A stretch of 64,000 nt of DNA from Syngnathus acus (lineage: Eukaryota; Chordata; Actinopteri; Syngnathiformes; Syngnathidae): the NCBI RefSeq assembly GCF_901709675.1, contig NC_051093.1, positions 1,134,553-1,198,552 of the forward strand, given 5' to 3'. The notes under the pieces were generated by a model that was not told where the DNA came from, searched no databases, and saw nothing but the letters and a program-made list of their open reading frames with translations. The position numbers were made by a program, and so were the translations under genes. Shown here piece by piece: positions 1 to 11,500 of this stretch (the stretch's first letter is position 1; each line of letters begins with the position of its first letter).

Positions 1-597
1 TCTTTGCCCTTCCTCAACGACGAGGACGGAGGCCATGGCGCGGCGGCCGAGACTCTGTCCCCGGGTCCTCTAAAGCGGCTCGGCGAAAGCGGAGCCGCTG
101 CTGCGTCGGCCGCCGGGAGTCGCTTCCCGGAGCAGGTGGAGCCAGGTTCTGAGGAGATCCCTGAGAGGCGCGGAATGAAGCATGCCGAGTCGGTCACGTC
201 CTTCCATGTGGACCTGGGCCCGTCCATGCTGGGGGACATCCTGGGTGTGATGGAGAAGGAGGACGTCGACCTCGAGGAAGGCAAGGGTGGCGAGGGCTGT
301 ACCTCCCCACTGCTCGGCGCCCACCATGAAGATAACGGGAGGAGTATGACGGTGCTGGAGAAAGAGGAGGAAGCGTGCTGGAGGACTGAGATGGGGGCGC
401 CCCACAGCGGCCGCTGCACCCCGCAGTTCCTCCCCAAACACTCACAGCACCCGGATAGCCGCTCCGTGTCCAGCTCGGGCTCGGCGGCCCGCTTGTACTC
501 GGCCGACACGGACAGCACCAGCTTCAGCGCCCCGCCTGAAGAGGAGAGCCACTTCTTGTCCTTCTTCGACGACGAAGATGATGAGATCCGCGTATGA
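1..597 (+). CDS. cdc42ep4: cdc42ep4, CDC42 effector protein 4 (Borg4), 3' part of the coding region
   Basis: This is the C-terminal ~198 codons of a Borg-family CDC42 effector, which links GTP-bound CDC42 to septin and actin organisation under the plasma membrane. The frame is open from base 1, so the N-terminus with the CRIB motif lies outside the window. Visible family marks are SLPFLNDED near the start (mammalian CDC42EP4 has SLPQLNEKE), the block KHAESVTSFHVDLGPSMLGD at about 180-240, which is the Borg homology region, and the acidic end DDEDDEIRV, matching the DEEEEDEIRV tail of CDC42EP4. The stop is TGA at 595-597. The middle is low-complexity Ser/Gly/Glu, as is usual for the family. 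Other Borg paralogues lack this EIRV tail, so the call is fairly secure; which teleost duplicate (a or b) cannot be told. Confidence 0.9.
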   Translation, partial: SLPFLNDEDGGHGAAAETLSPGPLKRLGESGAAAASAAGSRFPEQVEPGSEEIPERRGMKHAESVTSFHVDLGPSMLGDILGVMEKEDVDLEEGKGGEGCTSPLLGAHHEDNGRSMTVLEKEEEACWRTEMGAPHSGRCTPQFLPKHSQHPDSRSVSSSGSAARLYSADTDSTSFSAPPEEESHFLSFFDDEDDEIRV

Positions 598-2025
598 GGA
601 ATGCGAGCAACCCTCGAGAGCGGCCGTCGCGAGGAACCTTTTGTCTCCTCGGACTCTTTGAATACGGAACATTCCAGAAGAGGGCCTCCGAGAACAGAAA
701 GGAAAAAAACGAGCCAGTATTTGATGTCACCGTGCCTCACAGTTGAGCGCATCTGGGTTTCATGTTCAAACCTCTGCTTGGACGCATTTTCTACCAATCC
801 AATTTTAGTAAGTCGCTTCATAGCCATTGAGGGGCTTGTGCAAACGATTGAAAACTGGGGTGCCTGTATCACAGCCGAATGTCGCCCTGACTCTGTCACG
901 GTGAACACCCCCCCCACACACACACACACACACAACTATTAACTTTACAGACATTGAGTAACTCTATTGCTAACCAAAACAGCAACACCTTCCAAAACAC
1001 GTCCCCAGCGAATGAATGTCTTGAATGAGGATGATGATGAGGTAATGAGGGTGTGTCCCTGTTAATTTTGCCCAATTTCTTTGTAGCTGTCATGTTCAAG
1101 GGGCACATCGGCTGCAATGGTACTGGCACCACGCGAGACATTTTCCAGTAACTTGGTGCTACTTTTAGTTAGTGTAACTTGGTGCTACTTGCTCGCTGTG
1201 ACTTGTCACTGTCTCTCATTGTTGTCATCATCATCTCGCTTCAGGCTCGCCAGCGGGCCCAATGAAATGCAAACCTGTCTTTGTTACTTTTGCTCTTGTT
1301 TGTCTCTATGCAGAAGCAGCAATAGAAAACATTGGTGTGCAACTGCTGGAGTCATCACAGCTTGAATGTCGCATCATGTTTCCAAAAATGCAACAATTCC
1401 TTTTGCCGTCGCCATGCAATGTGCCCAAATGTTGTTGTTTCACCAACATTGCGCGTCCCTTCCAAATAGGTTTTACCTTCAACAGAATCATCACTAAATC
1501 ACCACAACACTTAGTACATCATTCAGGTTGTTTTAAGATTTTGTCTCAGTGAAAACGGGACATTTGTCTGAAGCCTTGGCAACTGCAGCTTTTTGTTGTT
1601 ATTGCAGTTTCCTGCCGAATGTGCCTGCTAGTAAGTATGAGTTTGTGTACGCAGAGTGAGTTGCACCTGCTAACCCTTACAAATTGTTACTCTTTAGCAC
1701 GACCTTAATTCCAGTCATATGTTTTTTATCTGTGTCCCAGCAAAATCCAGCTTCTAACCATTGCTATGTTGATGTGATCTCAGTCCCCCAGTGTCACAAA
1801 AAACGTGTGGCACCCAACTCATTCAGTCATGATTAGAAACGTTGTTAGTTTAGTTTTTAACCAATCAGATGTAAGAATCAATACTCTCCACCATCCCGAA
1901 AGCTCCTCGTGACATTGCCATTGTTCAGTCCTCTGATTGGTTGATCGGAGCTACTCGGTGCAATTGGGAATAATTTGCAGGTGGGTGCAAGAAAGGACGA
2001 ATAATAAAAACTTGGTTTTCTCAGG
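598..2025 (+). other. cdc42ep4 3' UTR and downstream flank
   Basis: No open frame with family resemblance occurs here. A (CA)n microsatellite lies at about 908-935. An AATAAA at 2003-2008 is a candidate polyadenylation signal immediately before a SINE fragment. The exact 3' end cannot be fixed from sequence alone. Confidence 0.5.
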
Positions 2026-2191
2026 GGCGGCAGGGTGGCGCACTGGTTAGCAGGTCGGCCCCACAGTTCAGAGGGTGAGGTTTCATTTCCACCTCCAGCC
2101 CTCCCTGTGTGGAGTCTGTATGTTCTCCCTGTGCCTGCGTGGGTTTTCTCCGGGCATTCCGGTTTCCCCTCCACATCCCAAAAACATGCCT
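2026..2191 (+). repeat. SINE-2 family, 5' half (tRNA-derived SINE fragment)
   Basis: Begins GGGCGGCAGGGTGGCGCA and runs through the conserved stretch ending AAAAACATGCC. It matches the first half of the complete copy at 63349-63711. The head has tRNA-like A- and B-box spacing, although the B box (GGTTCGATTCC in the full copy) is degraded here. The 3' half is missing. Confidence 0.8.
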
Positions 2192-3408
2192 GGCAGCAGG
2201 CACTGGGAGATTTTTTTCAGGCCAGGAGTCAGTTATGTAACCAGGCCACCCTGTGGCCTTGCCCACACGTGCATGTTCACACCCACACTTAAATGCATGG
2301 GCACAAGCAAAATGCATTTGTGTGCACACACATGCACACAATCATTCTTTGGTTTTTTTTTGTGGGTGGTACCGGAAAAACAAATCCAGATCTCTGGAAT
2401 GAGGGGGAGCAAAATAATCAAAAGGTCTCTCTGAGTCTGTCTGTGTCCTGAGTTGGCCTTTCCCTTGCACTGCTCCCTGGACTTGTCTTGCCATCTGCTG
2501 GGAGTGTCAGAACAACCAGCATAATAATTATAATATTGAGAAGAACACATTTAATCAATATCAAAAGAAATGATATGGTTAAATGTATGCTTTTTCCCCA
2601 AATGTTTCATGCATAGTCATAGCCTATTCAATTCCATGTATTGATAGATGACTGTCCTTTACCTGTCAGCTGCTCTGAGCTAGTAATGGGACTTCTTTCT
2701 GAAGCACCAAAACTGGCAATATTTCCACCTTTGCATAGGAAACATAGACATATATTTTAATATTAATTTAGCCAGGGCCAGTTACAAAGTTTAGAGGAAT
2801 GTGTAAGTAAGAAAGACTAACAAATGACTCTTCAACTTACAAAATCAACTAGAACTAAATCTAACAATAAATCAGCAGAGGGACAGCCTTATTACATGGC
2901 AGCGGCACATATGCACACAACACAAACTGGCATGCATACACGCGCGGGCACACGCACAGTTTTAATGGCACAGTGTGTGTGGGGGGGGGGCTGAACAAAT
3001 ACGTAACTTTTCTGCATTTGCATCCTCCTCCGGCGCCTTTCTTTTGTTGTCCCTCTCCGCACCGCCTTTCCTCTTTTTACCACGTTCAAAGCCCATTATC
3101 CTCACTTGCACCGCTCGCTAGCTACAGCAGCCGGCACCTGACATAGTAACACACCCCTTCCTCCACACGCGCTCTGTGTGGTTGATACGGACTGTGGGGG
3201 TGGGTGTTAATTGATATAAACCAATCGTCTTTCCCTCCTCACATGCTCCTTGCCTGAGTGGCCTGGCTTGTGTCTCTAATAGACGAAACGCCGCACCAGC
3301 AGACTTAGAAAAAAAAAAAAAAAAAAGGGACGCAGAGAGACTCAGGCCAATCCTAGGCCGGCGCTTCGGAAATACTCCCGGTTCTCCCGATGGTCAGTCC
3401 GGGCGTGC
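2192..3408. other. Intergenic, no gene seen; CA-rich and A-tract sequence
   Basis: Contains short (CA)n-type runs near 2260-2340 and 2920-2990 and an A-tract at about 3309-3326. No exon-like frame with splice signals was recognised. Confidence 0.5.
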
Positions 3409-3616
3409 CTGGTAGGCTGATTGAGCACTCCAAATTGCCTGTAGGTGTGAGTGCGTGTGCGGATGGTTGTCCGTCTCTATGTGTCCTGCGATTGGCTGGC
3501 AACCGGTTCAGGGTGTCCCCCGCCTACTGCCCGATGACTACTGGGATATACTAGGCTCCAGCACGCCCGCAACCCCCGTGGGGACAAGCAGTACAGATAA
3601 CGAATGGATGGATGAA
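3409..3616 (+). repeat. SINE-2 family, 3' half
   Basis: From CTGGTAGGCTGATTGAG to the (GGATGGAT)-type tail, colinear with the second half of the full SINE at 63349-63711. It complements the 5' fragment at 2026-2191, but about 1.2 kb of other sequence separates them. Confidence 0.8.
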
Positions 3617-4540
3617 TGGTTTTCTCGGATTTTTTTTTTGACATTGTTGAGTATATTGGCCACCGCAATAGCTGGATGTTTTTTTATGAAACCTGGAAAA
3701 GGATTTACGCAGCTTTTTAACAGCTAGCTAGCTTTGAGTTCTCAACACAGCTAGCTAGCTCTGAGGAGCCAAAGTGGACGGATATTGTCTATGAATATGA
3801 AGCATCTGCGGTGAGTATGTTTAATTAATTCATTCATTAATTCGTTAATTCATTATTAAAATATTCTCATGTAGAGGTTTAGAGTGAATGAAAGATGCGA
3901 GTTGAACAAAGTTTTTATTTATTTAGGATGGGTGGCTTGATACAATTTAATGACTCGCGATATGAAACTGATATTGCAGCCAGGCGTACCATCCAATACC
4001 GGTACCAATCCGATATCATACCATCAGTAATTGACACATTTATTTATTTACTTTTTTTGGTTAAAATGTTAAAAGGGACTTGATCAAGTGATACTATCTA
4101 AACAAAGAACAATAGTGAGCAACAGTAGGTATGAGAAAATAGGACCCGTTTATGTCATTATTTTCACCCCGGTGATAACAGCAGACCATTTCAATTGATT
4201 TATGGAAGTCAATACTCGGCAGCTGCGCTGTTAATCGTTCCCTTTGTTGCCGTTGTTCTTCTTCATGCATTGGGAGTTTTTGTTTTATTGTCTCGTTTGC
4301 TCATCTAATTATGTATTGTTGGATTGCCACCGCTTTTTATTTTTTACTCCAACTCGTGTTACAGGACAGCTTGTTGTCTACTGCCCCCTGGTGGTCATAC
4401 AAGAAACCCCCCGTCTGGTGTTTTAAAAGGAGACAATATAAGATTTTGTAGCGTTTCATTTTGTAGATTCATTGCCTCTCAAATGTCACAAGTGAGGTTT
4501 GGTTTTGTATTACGTGTTGTATCATTGACAGTAACCCTGC
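3617..4540. other. Intergenic, no gene seen
   Basis: AT-rich with short (GCTA)n and (ATTA)n patches near 3720-3760 and 3820-3860. No coding or RNA feature recognised. Confidence 0.5.
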
Positions 4541-4544
4541 GAGC

Positions 4545-4723
4545 ATTTTGACGTCTAATAGACGTCTATTATGCTACCAAGACGTCTCGGCTAAAAGACG
4601 TCTAAAAAAGGTCTAAAAGTGAAATAAAAATAGACGTCTATAGCATAGACGTCTAATAGACGTCTATACTATAGACGTCTAATAGACGTCTATACTATAG
4701 ACGTCTACGGGATAGACGTCAAT
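4545..4723. repeat. Palindromic AGACGTCT tandem repeat, left block
   Basis: A run of short units around the self-complementary core TAGACGTCTA, spaced about every 12-25 bp. It continues at 5757-5835 on the far side of the ISL2EU-like insertion, so the transposon landed inside this block. Related motifs recur at 21085-21240 and 22236-22570. Confidence 0.75.
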
Positions 4724-4864
4724 AGAGGCTTTGCAGTCACGTGGTTTTATCACGTGATTTTGTGTTATGCCGCCATCTTGGCGGTCAACTAGTCAGCTCG
4801 TTCCTACGTGTTTGTATGGATTGTCTGATTTCTGCGCTACGTTTTCACCGATTTCTTCCGAATT

Positions 4865-5083
4865 ATGGCTGATTTGCTATCCAACGAAGTTAGGCATTTG
4901 GATGAAGACTCCAAGAATCGTCACAGAGAGAAGTTGAACCTTGTTGGCACAACGGATCCGTACCTTTTACCGAGAAGCATGCTAAAATCGCCCGAGCATT
5001 TTGCAACAGCCGACCTGCCTGAACGCTCATATCCAGATATTTATAATTACCTCGTTGATTTGTTTTGTAATGGCATTTCATAA
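4865..5083 (+). pseudogene. N-terminal remnant of the transposon-borne YqaJ-type protein
   Basis: A 72-codon frame opening MADLLSNEVRHLDEDS and containing REKLNLVGTTDPYLLP. It resembles the N-terminus of fish transposon proteins that go on to a zinc-binding SWIM-like region and a YqaJ (lambda-exonuclease-like) nuclease, none of which is present here. The frame is conserved almost perfectly in copy B (62539-62757, minus), with RH versus RY the visible coding difference. A short exon with a lost downstream part is the likely reading. Confidence 0.6.
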
Positions 5084-5447
5084 CTTGACATATTAAAAAA
5101 CTGAATAGAGTGAAATCATTCAGATACTGTACCTGTCTGTTCAAGTTGCTACCATTTTTATTATTTGTTTATTTTTGCATGATGCCACATCTGATTGGCT
5201 TGAAAACTTAACCAATAAATATAATTCAATATTTACATTGATAACGTTTTCAAGCATCATGAAAAAATAAACACAAAATAAAAACGGGGGGGTGAACTGA
5301 AGAAATCATCCCATTCCCTGCCTTGCTGCTCTTGCTGCCTTTCTAAAAATGCACCCAGCATTTTCAACAATCATATTTGTATCATCCCATATTGTATTAT
5401 TTCACATTTTGTGAAACAAATCAGGGGTGAATAGTTTGTTTACATAC

Positions 5448-5625
5448 CTGATATGAAGTCCTCATTGCATATCCTTGTGTAAATCGTAGGTTTCCATCGT
5501 TCACGACGAATATCCGCGATCCATTTATCACGTTTTTTCATGTTCGCCGGAAATCTATAGAAGCTAAGATTTGGTTTATCGCCTCGTCTATTGCTACATC
5601 CAACAGCACAGCAGGTATCCGGCAT
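5448..5625 (-). pseudogene. THAP-domain first exon of an ISL2EU-like transposase
   Basis: Starts MPDTCCAVGCSNRRGDK and continues with LSFYRFP, W-I and CNEDFISG, the C2CH zinc finger layout of a THAP DNA-binding domain (C-x4-C early, C near the end of the exon). The exon ends in a canonical donor (TCAG|GTATGT on the minus strand), so the His ligand and the DDE catalytic exons would follow but are deleted. The identical exon is kept at 61796-61973. The open frame extends 30 codons upstream, but the family start is this Met. Confidence 0.75.
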
Positions 5626-5756
5626 TTTTAAGCTCAAATAGCAGCAGATATAACAAGAAAGCGTGTGTGAGTCGTTGACCGGCACTGAAAAGTTGACCGC
5701 CATGATGGCCGCCAAGCTAATGTGGGTAGCTTGATGACGTCAGCTGCAAAGCCTCT

Positions 5757-5835
5757 ATTAGACGTCTATATGTGAATTTTTTTTACACGTCTATGGGATA
5801 GACGTCTATTAGACATCGATTAGATGTCTATATGT
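5757..5835. repeat. Palindromic AGACGTCT tandem repeat, right block
   Basis: Continuation of the block at 4545-4723, interrupted by the ISL2EU-like element. Confidence 0.7.
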
Positions 5836-5927
5836 GAAAGTTTTCTTTGTTTTGTAGAAAAGTAAGTCGTTTTGTTCTTTTTCGGTAGCAGCGTCGATTT
5901 GGTTAACTGCTTTATATTAAAAAAAGA

Positions 5928-6240
5928 TTAAAGGTTAAAGTCCCAATGATTGTCACACACACATCTGGGTGTGGTGAAATTTGTCCTCTGCATTTAACCC
6001 ATCCCCGTGTGGTTTTAATCCATCCCCTGGGGGAGAGGGGAGCAGTGAACCAGCAGCGGTGCCGCGCTCGGGAATCATTTGGTGATCTAACCCCCCAATT
6101 CCAACCCTTAATGCTGAGTGCCAAGCAGGGAGACAATGGGTCCCATTTTTTTATAGTCTTTGGTATGACCCGGCCGGGGTTTGAACCCACAACCTTCCAG
6201 TCTCAGGGCGGACACTCTACCACTAGGCCACTGAGCTGGT
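5928..6240 (-). repeat. SINE-1 family, near full-length copy
   Basis: Reverse orientation: TTAAAG-type tail at the left, tRNA-like head at the right (GCCTAGTGGTAGAG on the minus strand, B box GGTTCAAACCC). It sits inside the G repeat: the flanks TTGGTTAACTGCTTTATAT and GACAATATGTATATG are contiguous in the other copy near 18370-18405. Confidence 0.85.
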
Positions 6241-7019
6241 TGACAATATGTATATGTGTTTTACGTTGTTATATGAGTTGGTGTCCCCCAAAATACCGTG
6301 TCAGCATAACGGGTTTTTTTTTCAACCTTTTTATTAAAACACAAACACATTCGGTATAATAACACCATCAACTACAAGCCAACAAATACAAAATTAAAAC
6401 ATCAATGTCGGCATAACGTGTGTCGGCTGGCAATGGCATAGCGGCAATGCTGTCTGTCACTCACTCACTCACTCACTCACTCACTCACTCACTCACTCAC
6501 TCACTCACTCACTCACTCACTCACTCACTCACTCACTCGTGAAGACCAATCAGCAGCGCCAGCGAGCGTTAGATGGAGGACGGACTTTACGAGTCAGTGA
6601 CGTAACTTCCCGTTCACGAACGAGTCGTGAATTGCATTTCCTGTTCACCAACGAACGAATCTGTGAGTGAACGAATCAGGAAGTGATTCACATTTCCAGT
6701 TCATCGCGAGAACGGATCAGTGAGGGAACGAATCCTGACTTTTTCGTTCGCGAACGAGTCAATGGGTGAACTGCCTTCCCGTGCATCAACGGATCAGTCA
6801 GTGGACGTGTTGCGTCTTCTCGCGTGAACTATGTAAGCCAGAATGTAGATTTACGATTTACTTACAGTAGGTTTTAAATAACGTGTATGCATATATATGC
6901 CTCAATATTGTTATCCAATATATCGACTGCAGTTTCACATTAGATTGCTGGTTTGAGATGTACTTGTATCATTATTATTATTATTGTTATTATTATTGTT
7001 ATTATTATTTTAATAAACA
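6241..7019 (+). repeat. G repeat, copy 1, with (TCAC)n microsatellite
   Basis: Begins GACAATATGTATATGTG, has a (TCAC)n run at about 6459-6538, then many GAACGAAT/GAACGAGTC motifs and a common 3' section ending TTTAATAAACAT. The GAACGA section and the 3' section are repeated at 17848-18297. It looks like a non-autonomous repeat; no coding sequence is visible. Confidence 0.65.
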
Positions 7020-7021
7020 TT

Positions 7022-7790
7022 TACCGTTTTTTCCCATGTATAATGCGCAAAATTTAACTAATTTATTGTCCTAAAATCTGGGGTGCGCATTATACATGGG
7101 TACAATTTCTTTTTTTTTTTTGAAGAAGAAGAAAATCTCCCTCGAAATAAAACTTGAAATCACCTTTCTTCTTGTTTGTTGTCAATCGCGCATCGCATTC
7201 AGCCATCCTGCCCAACACACTTAGTCAGTAAAATTCATAATTGACGACATCGTTTGATGCGATGGTGCAATCCTTGATGGTGTGTTATTGTCAAATATTG
7301 TTTGTTTTTTAATCTCCATCGCAAACCGGATATCATACGGAGGCCGCCATTACAGATGCGCAGAACGGATGCGCAAGACACGTCAGCTATATACTAAAGA
7401 GCGAGAGTTCAGGTCTAAACCTAAATGCGTATTACAGGTAATATTTTATTTCACAACACTTTGCCTTGTTCCTTTCGTCTCTGCTGTTCACTTCAAACAC
7501 GCTCCATACGAACACAATGCTCTCGTATCAGACGCTTGCTCGATCACCTGCTCGTTTGCTGTCACAATGTACCCTACACAAATCCGAAACATTTCTCCGC
7601 TATCGAGTTTGCTAGCGCATGCGCAGTGATACTGACCGGCAGAATAACATCCGGTTGTTCCCAAAGATGATCTTTTGTCTGAAATAATTTTACGTTTACG
7701 GACTTAAGTAGGAGTCAAACTTTGGGTGCGTATTATACATGGGTACAGGCTTTTTTCCAGCATCGGCAGGCCATTTTTAGGGTGCGTATT
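7022..7790 (+). mobile_element. X family DNA transposon, copy X1, interrupted by the Ginger-like element
   Basis: Starts TACCGTTTTTTCCCATGTAT, the same terminus as X2 (45687-46864) and X3 (from 61594). The interior (for example TATTACAGGTAATATTTT near 7430 and CAGTGATACTGACCGGCAG near 7625) matches X2. It stops abruptly after GGGTGCGTATT at about 7790, where X2 continues to its inverted end. Terminal inverted repeats and TA flanks suggest a Tc1/mariner or pogo-type non-autonomous element. Confidence 0.7.
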
Positions 7791-8318
7791 TGCGGATATG
7801 TTCCCCCCCTTATTTTGAGAACGGGGAGTGCTGGACTCCAGCTGGGTTTTTTTCTGTCTTCCTGGGGGTCTGTTCAGGTAGTGTGGCAAATTCGAACAGA
7901 ATCCATTATTCCTAGGCCAAATTACAGGGGGGGAACACATCCTCACGGCTGCCCCGTGAGGATATGTTCCCCCCCCTTATTTTGAAAACGGTGAGTGCTG
8001 GACTCCAACTGTTTTTCTTCTGTCTTCCTGGGGGTCTGTTCAGGTTGTGTGGCAAATTTGAACAGGTTCCCTCATTCCTAGGCCAAATTACAGGGGGGGA
8101 ACACATCCTCACGGCTGCCCCGTGAGGATATGTTCCCCCACCTTATTTTGAGAACGGTGAGTGCTGGACTCCAGCATTTTTTTTTCTGTCTTCCTGGGGG
8201 TCTGTTCAGGTAGTGTGGCAAATTTGAACAGGTTCCCTCATTCCTAGCCCAAGTTACAGGGGGGGAACATATCCTCACGGGTGCCCTGTGAGAATATGTT
8301 CCCCCTATTTAAAACGGT
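7791..8318 (+). repeat. Left inverted-end array of the Ginger-like element (about 3.2 units of 166 bp)
   Basis: Units at about 7791-7948, 7954-8114, 8120-8280 and a stub to 8318. Complete units are 161 bp with a 5 bp spacer such as CTGCC. Each unit itself begins CCGTGAGGATATGTTCCCCC and ends with the approximate inverse. The same unit in reverse complement forms the right array at 16735-17119, so together the arrays act as terminal inverted repeats around the gene at 8539-16490. Confidence 0.8.
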
Positions 8319-8538
8319 GTATATGTAAATAAATGATTTGTGCACTGATAACTATACAATATTGGATGTTAAATAAATAAATAAACAAATAGATAATAAT
8401 GTTTTCTTTCCTTTGTTGGTCAAACAATATTGTCTTGAATTCAAACTTGTCACCAAAGCACCCATTTTACCCCACCTTGTAAGTGCGCACTTCGTGTCAT
8501 TTCGCCATTGTTTTCTGACAACAATACGCTGCCGCACA

Positions 8539-11500
8539 ATGGACCCAACTATTTACCAACAAATTATTGCCTACAAAACAAAACAAGAATACCCAAATGG
8601 TATTACGAAGGAGAAGTACGTATTGAGAAGAAAAGCTTCTTTTTACGACGTTGAGGGTAAGATACACAACGTACGTACATAAATCAAGCAAATTAGATCC
8701 AGAGACGCACCAAAAATTCACATTGCAGAACCTGCTAATTTCTACACTAACGTCAGATACTTAAGTTTTAGAGTAATTACTCTATAAGACAAATAATTGA
8801 CTTATAAAATGTTGGAAGCAATATATATAACACACCAGCTCAGTGGCCTAGTGGTAGAGTGTCCGCCCTGAGACTGGAAGGTTGTGGGTTCAAACCCCGG
8901 CCGGGTCATACCAAAGACTATAAAAATGGGACCCATTGCCTCCCTGCTTGGCATTCAGCATTAAGGGTTGGAATTGGGGGGTTAGATCACCAACTGATTC
9001 CCGAGCGCGGCACCGCTGCTGCTCACTGCTCCCCTCTCCCCCAAGGGATGGATTAAAATCACATGGGGATGGGTTAAATGCAGAGGACAAATTTCACCAC
9101 ACCCAGATGTGTGTGTGACGATCATTGGGACTTTAACTTTAACTTTAACTCACTATGAAGGAAATTGTTGAATTTGTTGAGTGCAACTCAAGCTATGTTT
9201 TTTTTTTCAAGTAACTATTTGTAGATCTATTGAGTAAATATTTGATAAATTATCAAACTAAAGTAACATATTTGGTTGTAGACCCATTGAGTGAACATTT
9301 GATATATTATGAAACTAATGTTTTTTTTTTGTCCAAGTAGCAAATTTGCAATTAGGTGTATTGAGTGAGCACTTAATGAATTACCACAAGTATGGTGCTA
9401 ATTCAACGTTTTATTTTTACTTCTACTCAGGCGGGGAGCTGTATTATTGCCGCCAAAAAGGCACAGACCAGGCAGTCCAAGTGAAGGTTGTCTGTGGTGC
9501 TGAAGAGGCAAATGAAATTTTTAAGAGTTTTCATGCCAGCCCGGCAGGGGCACACACCGGGCAAAATAAAACAAGACACAGCATCTCTCTGAGATATTAC
9601 TGGCCAGCGATGTCTGTTGACATTAATGAGTGGGTATGTAAACAATACAAAAAGAGTATACTTGTTTGTTCATTTTTTTTAGCCTGCAAACATAATGAAT
9701 GAAACTATTCCTTTGTATCTTTTGCAAACAATTCAAAATCATTATCTAAGATATTGCCCTTTTTGCATGCATTTATTAACAATGACTACTTTTCCACAAA
9801 ACTTGCCATTGTCAGGTGTCCCAGTGCACCGAATGTCAGGCAGCCGGCATATCAATAAAAAGCCCTACAGAGGTCATGCCTATACAGGTCAGTTAATCCA
9901 AATAACGTTCTCTATTTTGACCCAAGGTCTATATAGTATTTTGTATGTGGCATACTTTATACAACTATTGTTCTCAGCAACATCAGTTTAACACAATTAG
10001 TTTTTATAAATATTTATTTATTAGGTGTCTCAGCCATTCGTACTCTTGGGGATGGACCTCATTGGCAAACTGGCTCAGACAAAAGATGGATACCAATATA
10101 TTTGCGTGATGGTCGATTATTTCACGAAATGGCCTCAAGCCTATCCACTGAGGTCGAAGTCTGCTGCTGATGTTACCGCCTGTATCCTAAAATTCGTCTA
10201 CCAATTTGAGTCGCCAAAAAGGATCTTGACAGATCAAGGCAAAGAATTTGTCAATGCAGTAAGTACAACAGTGTTTGGCAGAAATTATCTTCATCATAGC
10301 TGTCAAATACAAGTCCCTGAGGGCATATCTGGCCTGCAACTTTATTTTGTGTGGCCGATGAAAGCAACGAAAGGATGTCGAACTTCATAAAATAGCTGGA
10401 GTAAAATAAAACAAAAACGTTTCTTACTGCTCATTGTATTTTGTCCGTGTTTTGTGACTGTTGCAGTTGTGGGTGTTGTATTTTCCTTCTGTGTATTTGT
10501 GATGCAAAGCCAGTATAGTGATGATGTTAAGCTCACATTCTCAAACACTATTTCACTGCAAAATTGCCCAACTCAATTACTTATTCTTTCCCCTGGCAAC
10601 TGCAGATCAACAAGAGAGTATGTGAAATGCTTGACATAAAAAGAAGCCTTTGCTCACCATACCACCCTCAAACTAATGGGTTGGTGGGAAAATTAAATGG
10701 GACAATTCAAAGGTGAGTATACTTCGTTTACCCATATTAATCTTTGACAATTTCTTGTTATGATGTTGCTCGTGAGTTTGTTTTTGTTTTCAGGGCACTT
10801 TCAAAGTAAATAACATGCACTATAAAAACTGTTAGGTCAGAAAAAACACATTTTGGTTTAAAAATTGTTATTGGAGTCATTTATATACAATTCTCCAAAA
10901 TTAATAAAAAAACAACAACACTGTCACCAGCGCAATTTTAAAACTGATTTTGTTTTTTTAGAGCTCTGAGCAAAGTGGTTTGTCAGCATCCAGAAAGCTG
11001 GGATGAATATTTGGATGCAGTTATGTTTGGTCTGCGGACCAAAAAACAAATGACGACAAACTACTCGCCTTACTTTCTAATGTTCGGCAGAGAGGCACGC
11101 TACCCCATTCAAGTGCCAGAACACTACGAGGTAAGATTTTGGCACATCAAGATCCATGATCCATTACAAGGATATACAGTATCATGGAGAAGTTTTTATA
11201 CGATCAAGGACAATTTGCTTGTTGAATTTGTTTAGTTACATCTTAATTGTAAAACACAAATATAAAACTAAAACTTGTTGACAGTTTAATGATGACAGCA
11301 AATGTTTGCTTTTTCTGAAGGTTGATGGCACTGTGGAGGATGTGGTGGGGATGGAAGTTATGGCACAAGACCATAACGAACAAGACCAACTATTTGAGCA
11401 AGTTAGAGAGCACATTAGAAAAGCGCAGGAAAAAACAAGGCACCCAAAAACAACCTCAGGGACCACACCAACTGTACACATCGGAGATCTTGTTCTAAGA

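Larger units (their letters stand above)
4724..5756. mobile_element. ISL2EU-like DNA transposon, internally deleted copy A
   Basis: Ends are AGAGGCTTTGCAG and CTGCAAAGCCTCT, a 13 bp terminal inverted repeat, flanked by AT on both sides (2 bp duplication). Two convergent coding remnants read inward from the ends: a YqaJ-element N-terminal exon (+, 4865-5083) and a THAP exon (-, 5448-5625). A 2 bp AT duplication together with THAP transposase and YqaJ exonuclease genes is, to my knowledge, the signature of the ISL2EU group. The catalytic parts of both genes are missing. A second copy in opposite orientation lies at 61665-62898. Confidence 0.75.

Noticed and set aside
7954-8280. CRISPR-like array because of regular 166 bp units
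   Set aside because: Units are long, with no short identical repeats separated by unique spacers, and the genome is vertebrate.
8836-8910. A functional tRNA gene in the SINE head
   Set aside because: A- and B-box-like motifs exist but the stems do not pair as a cloverleaf and the segment is followed by a SINE body and tail.
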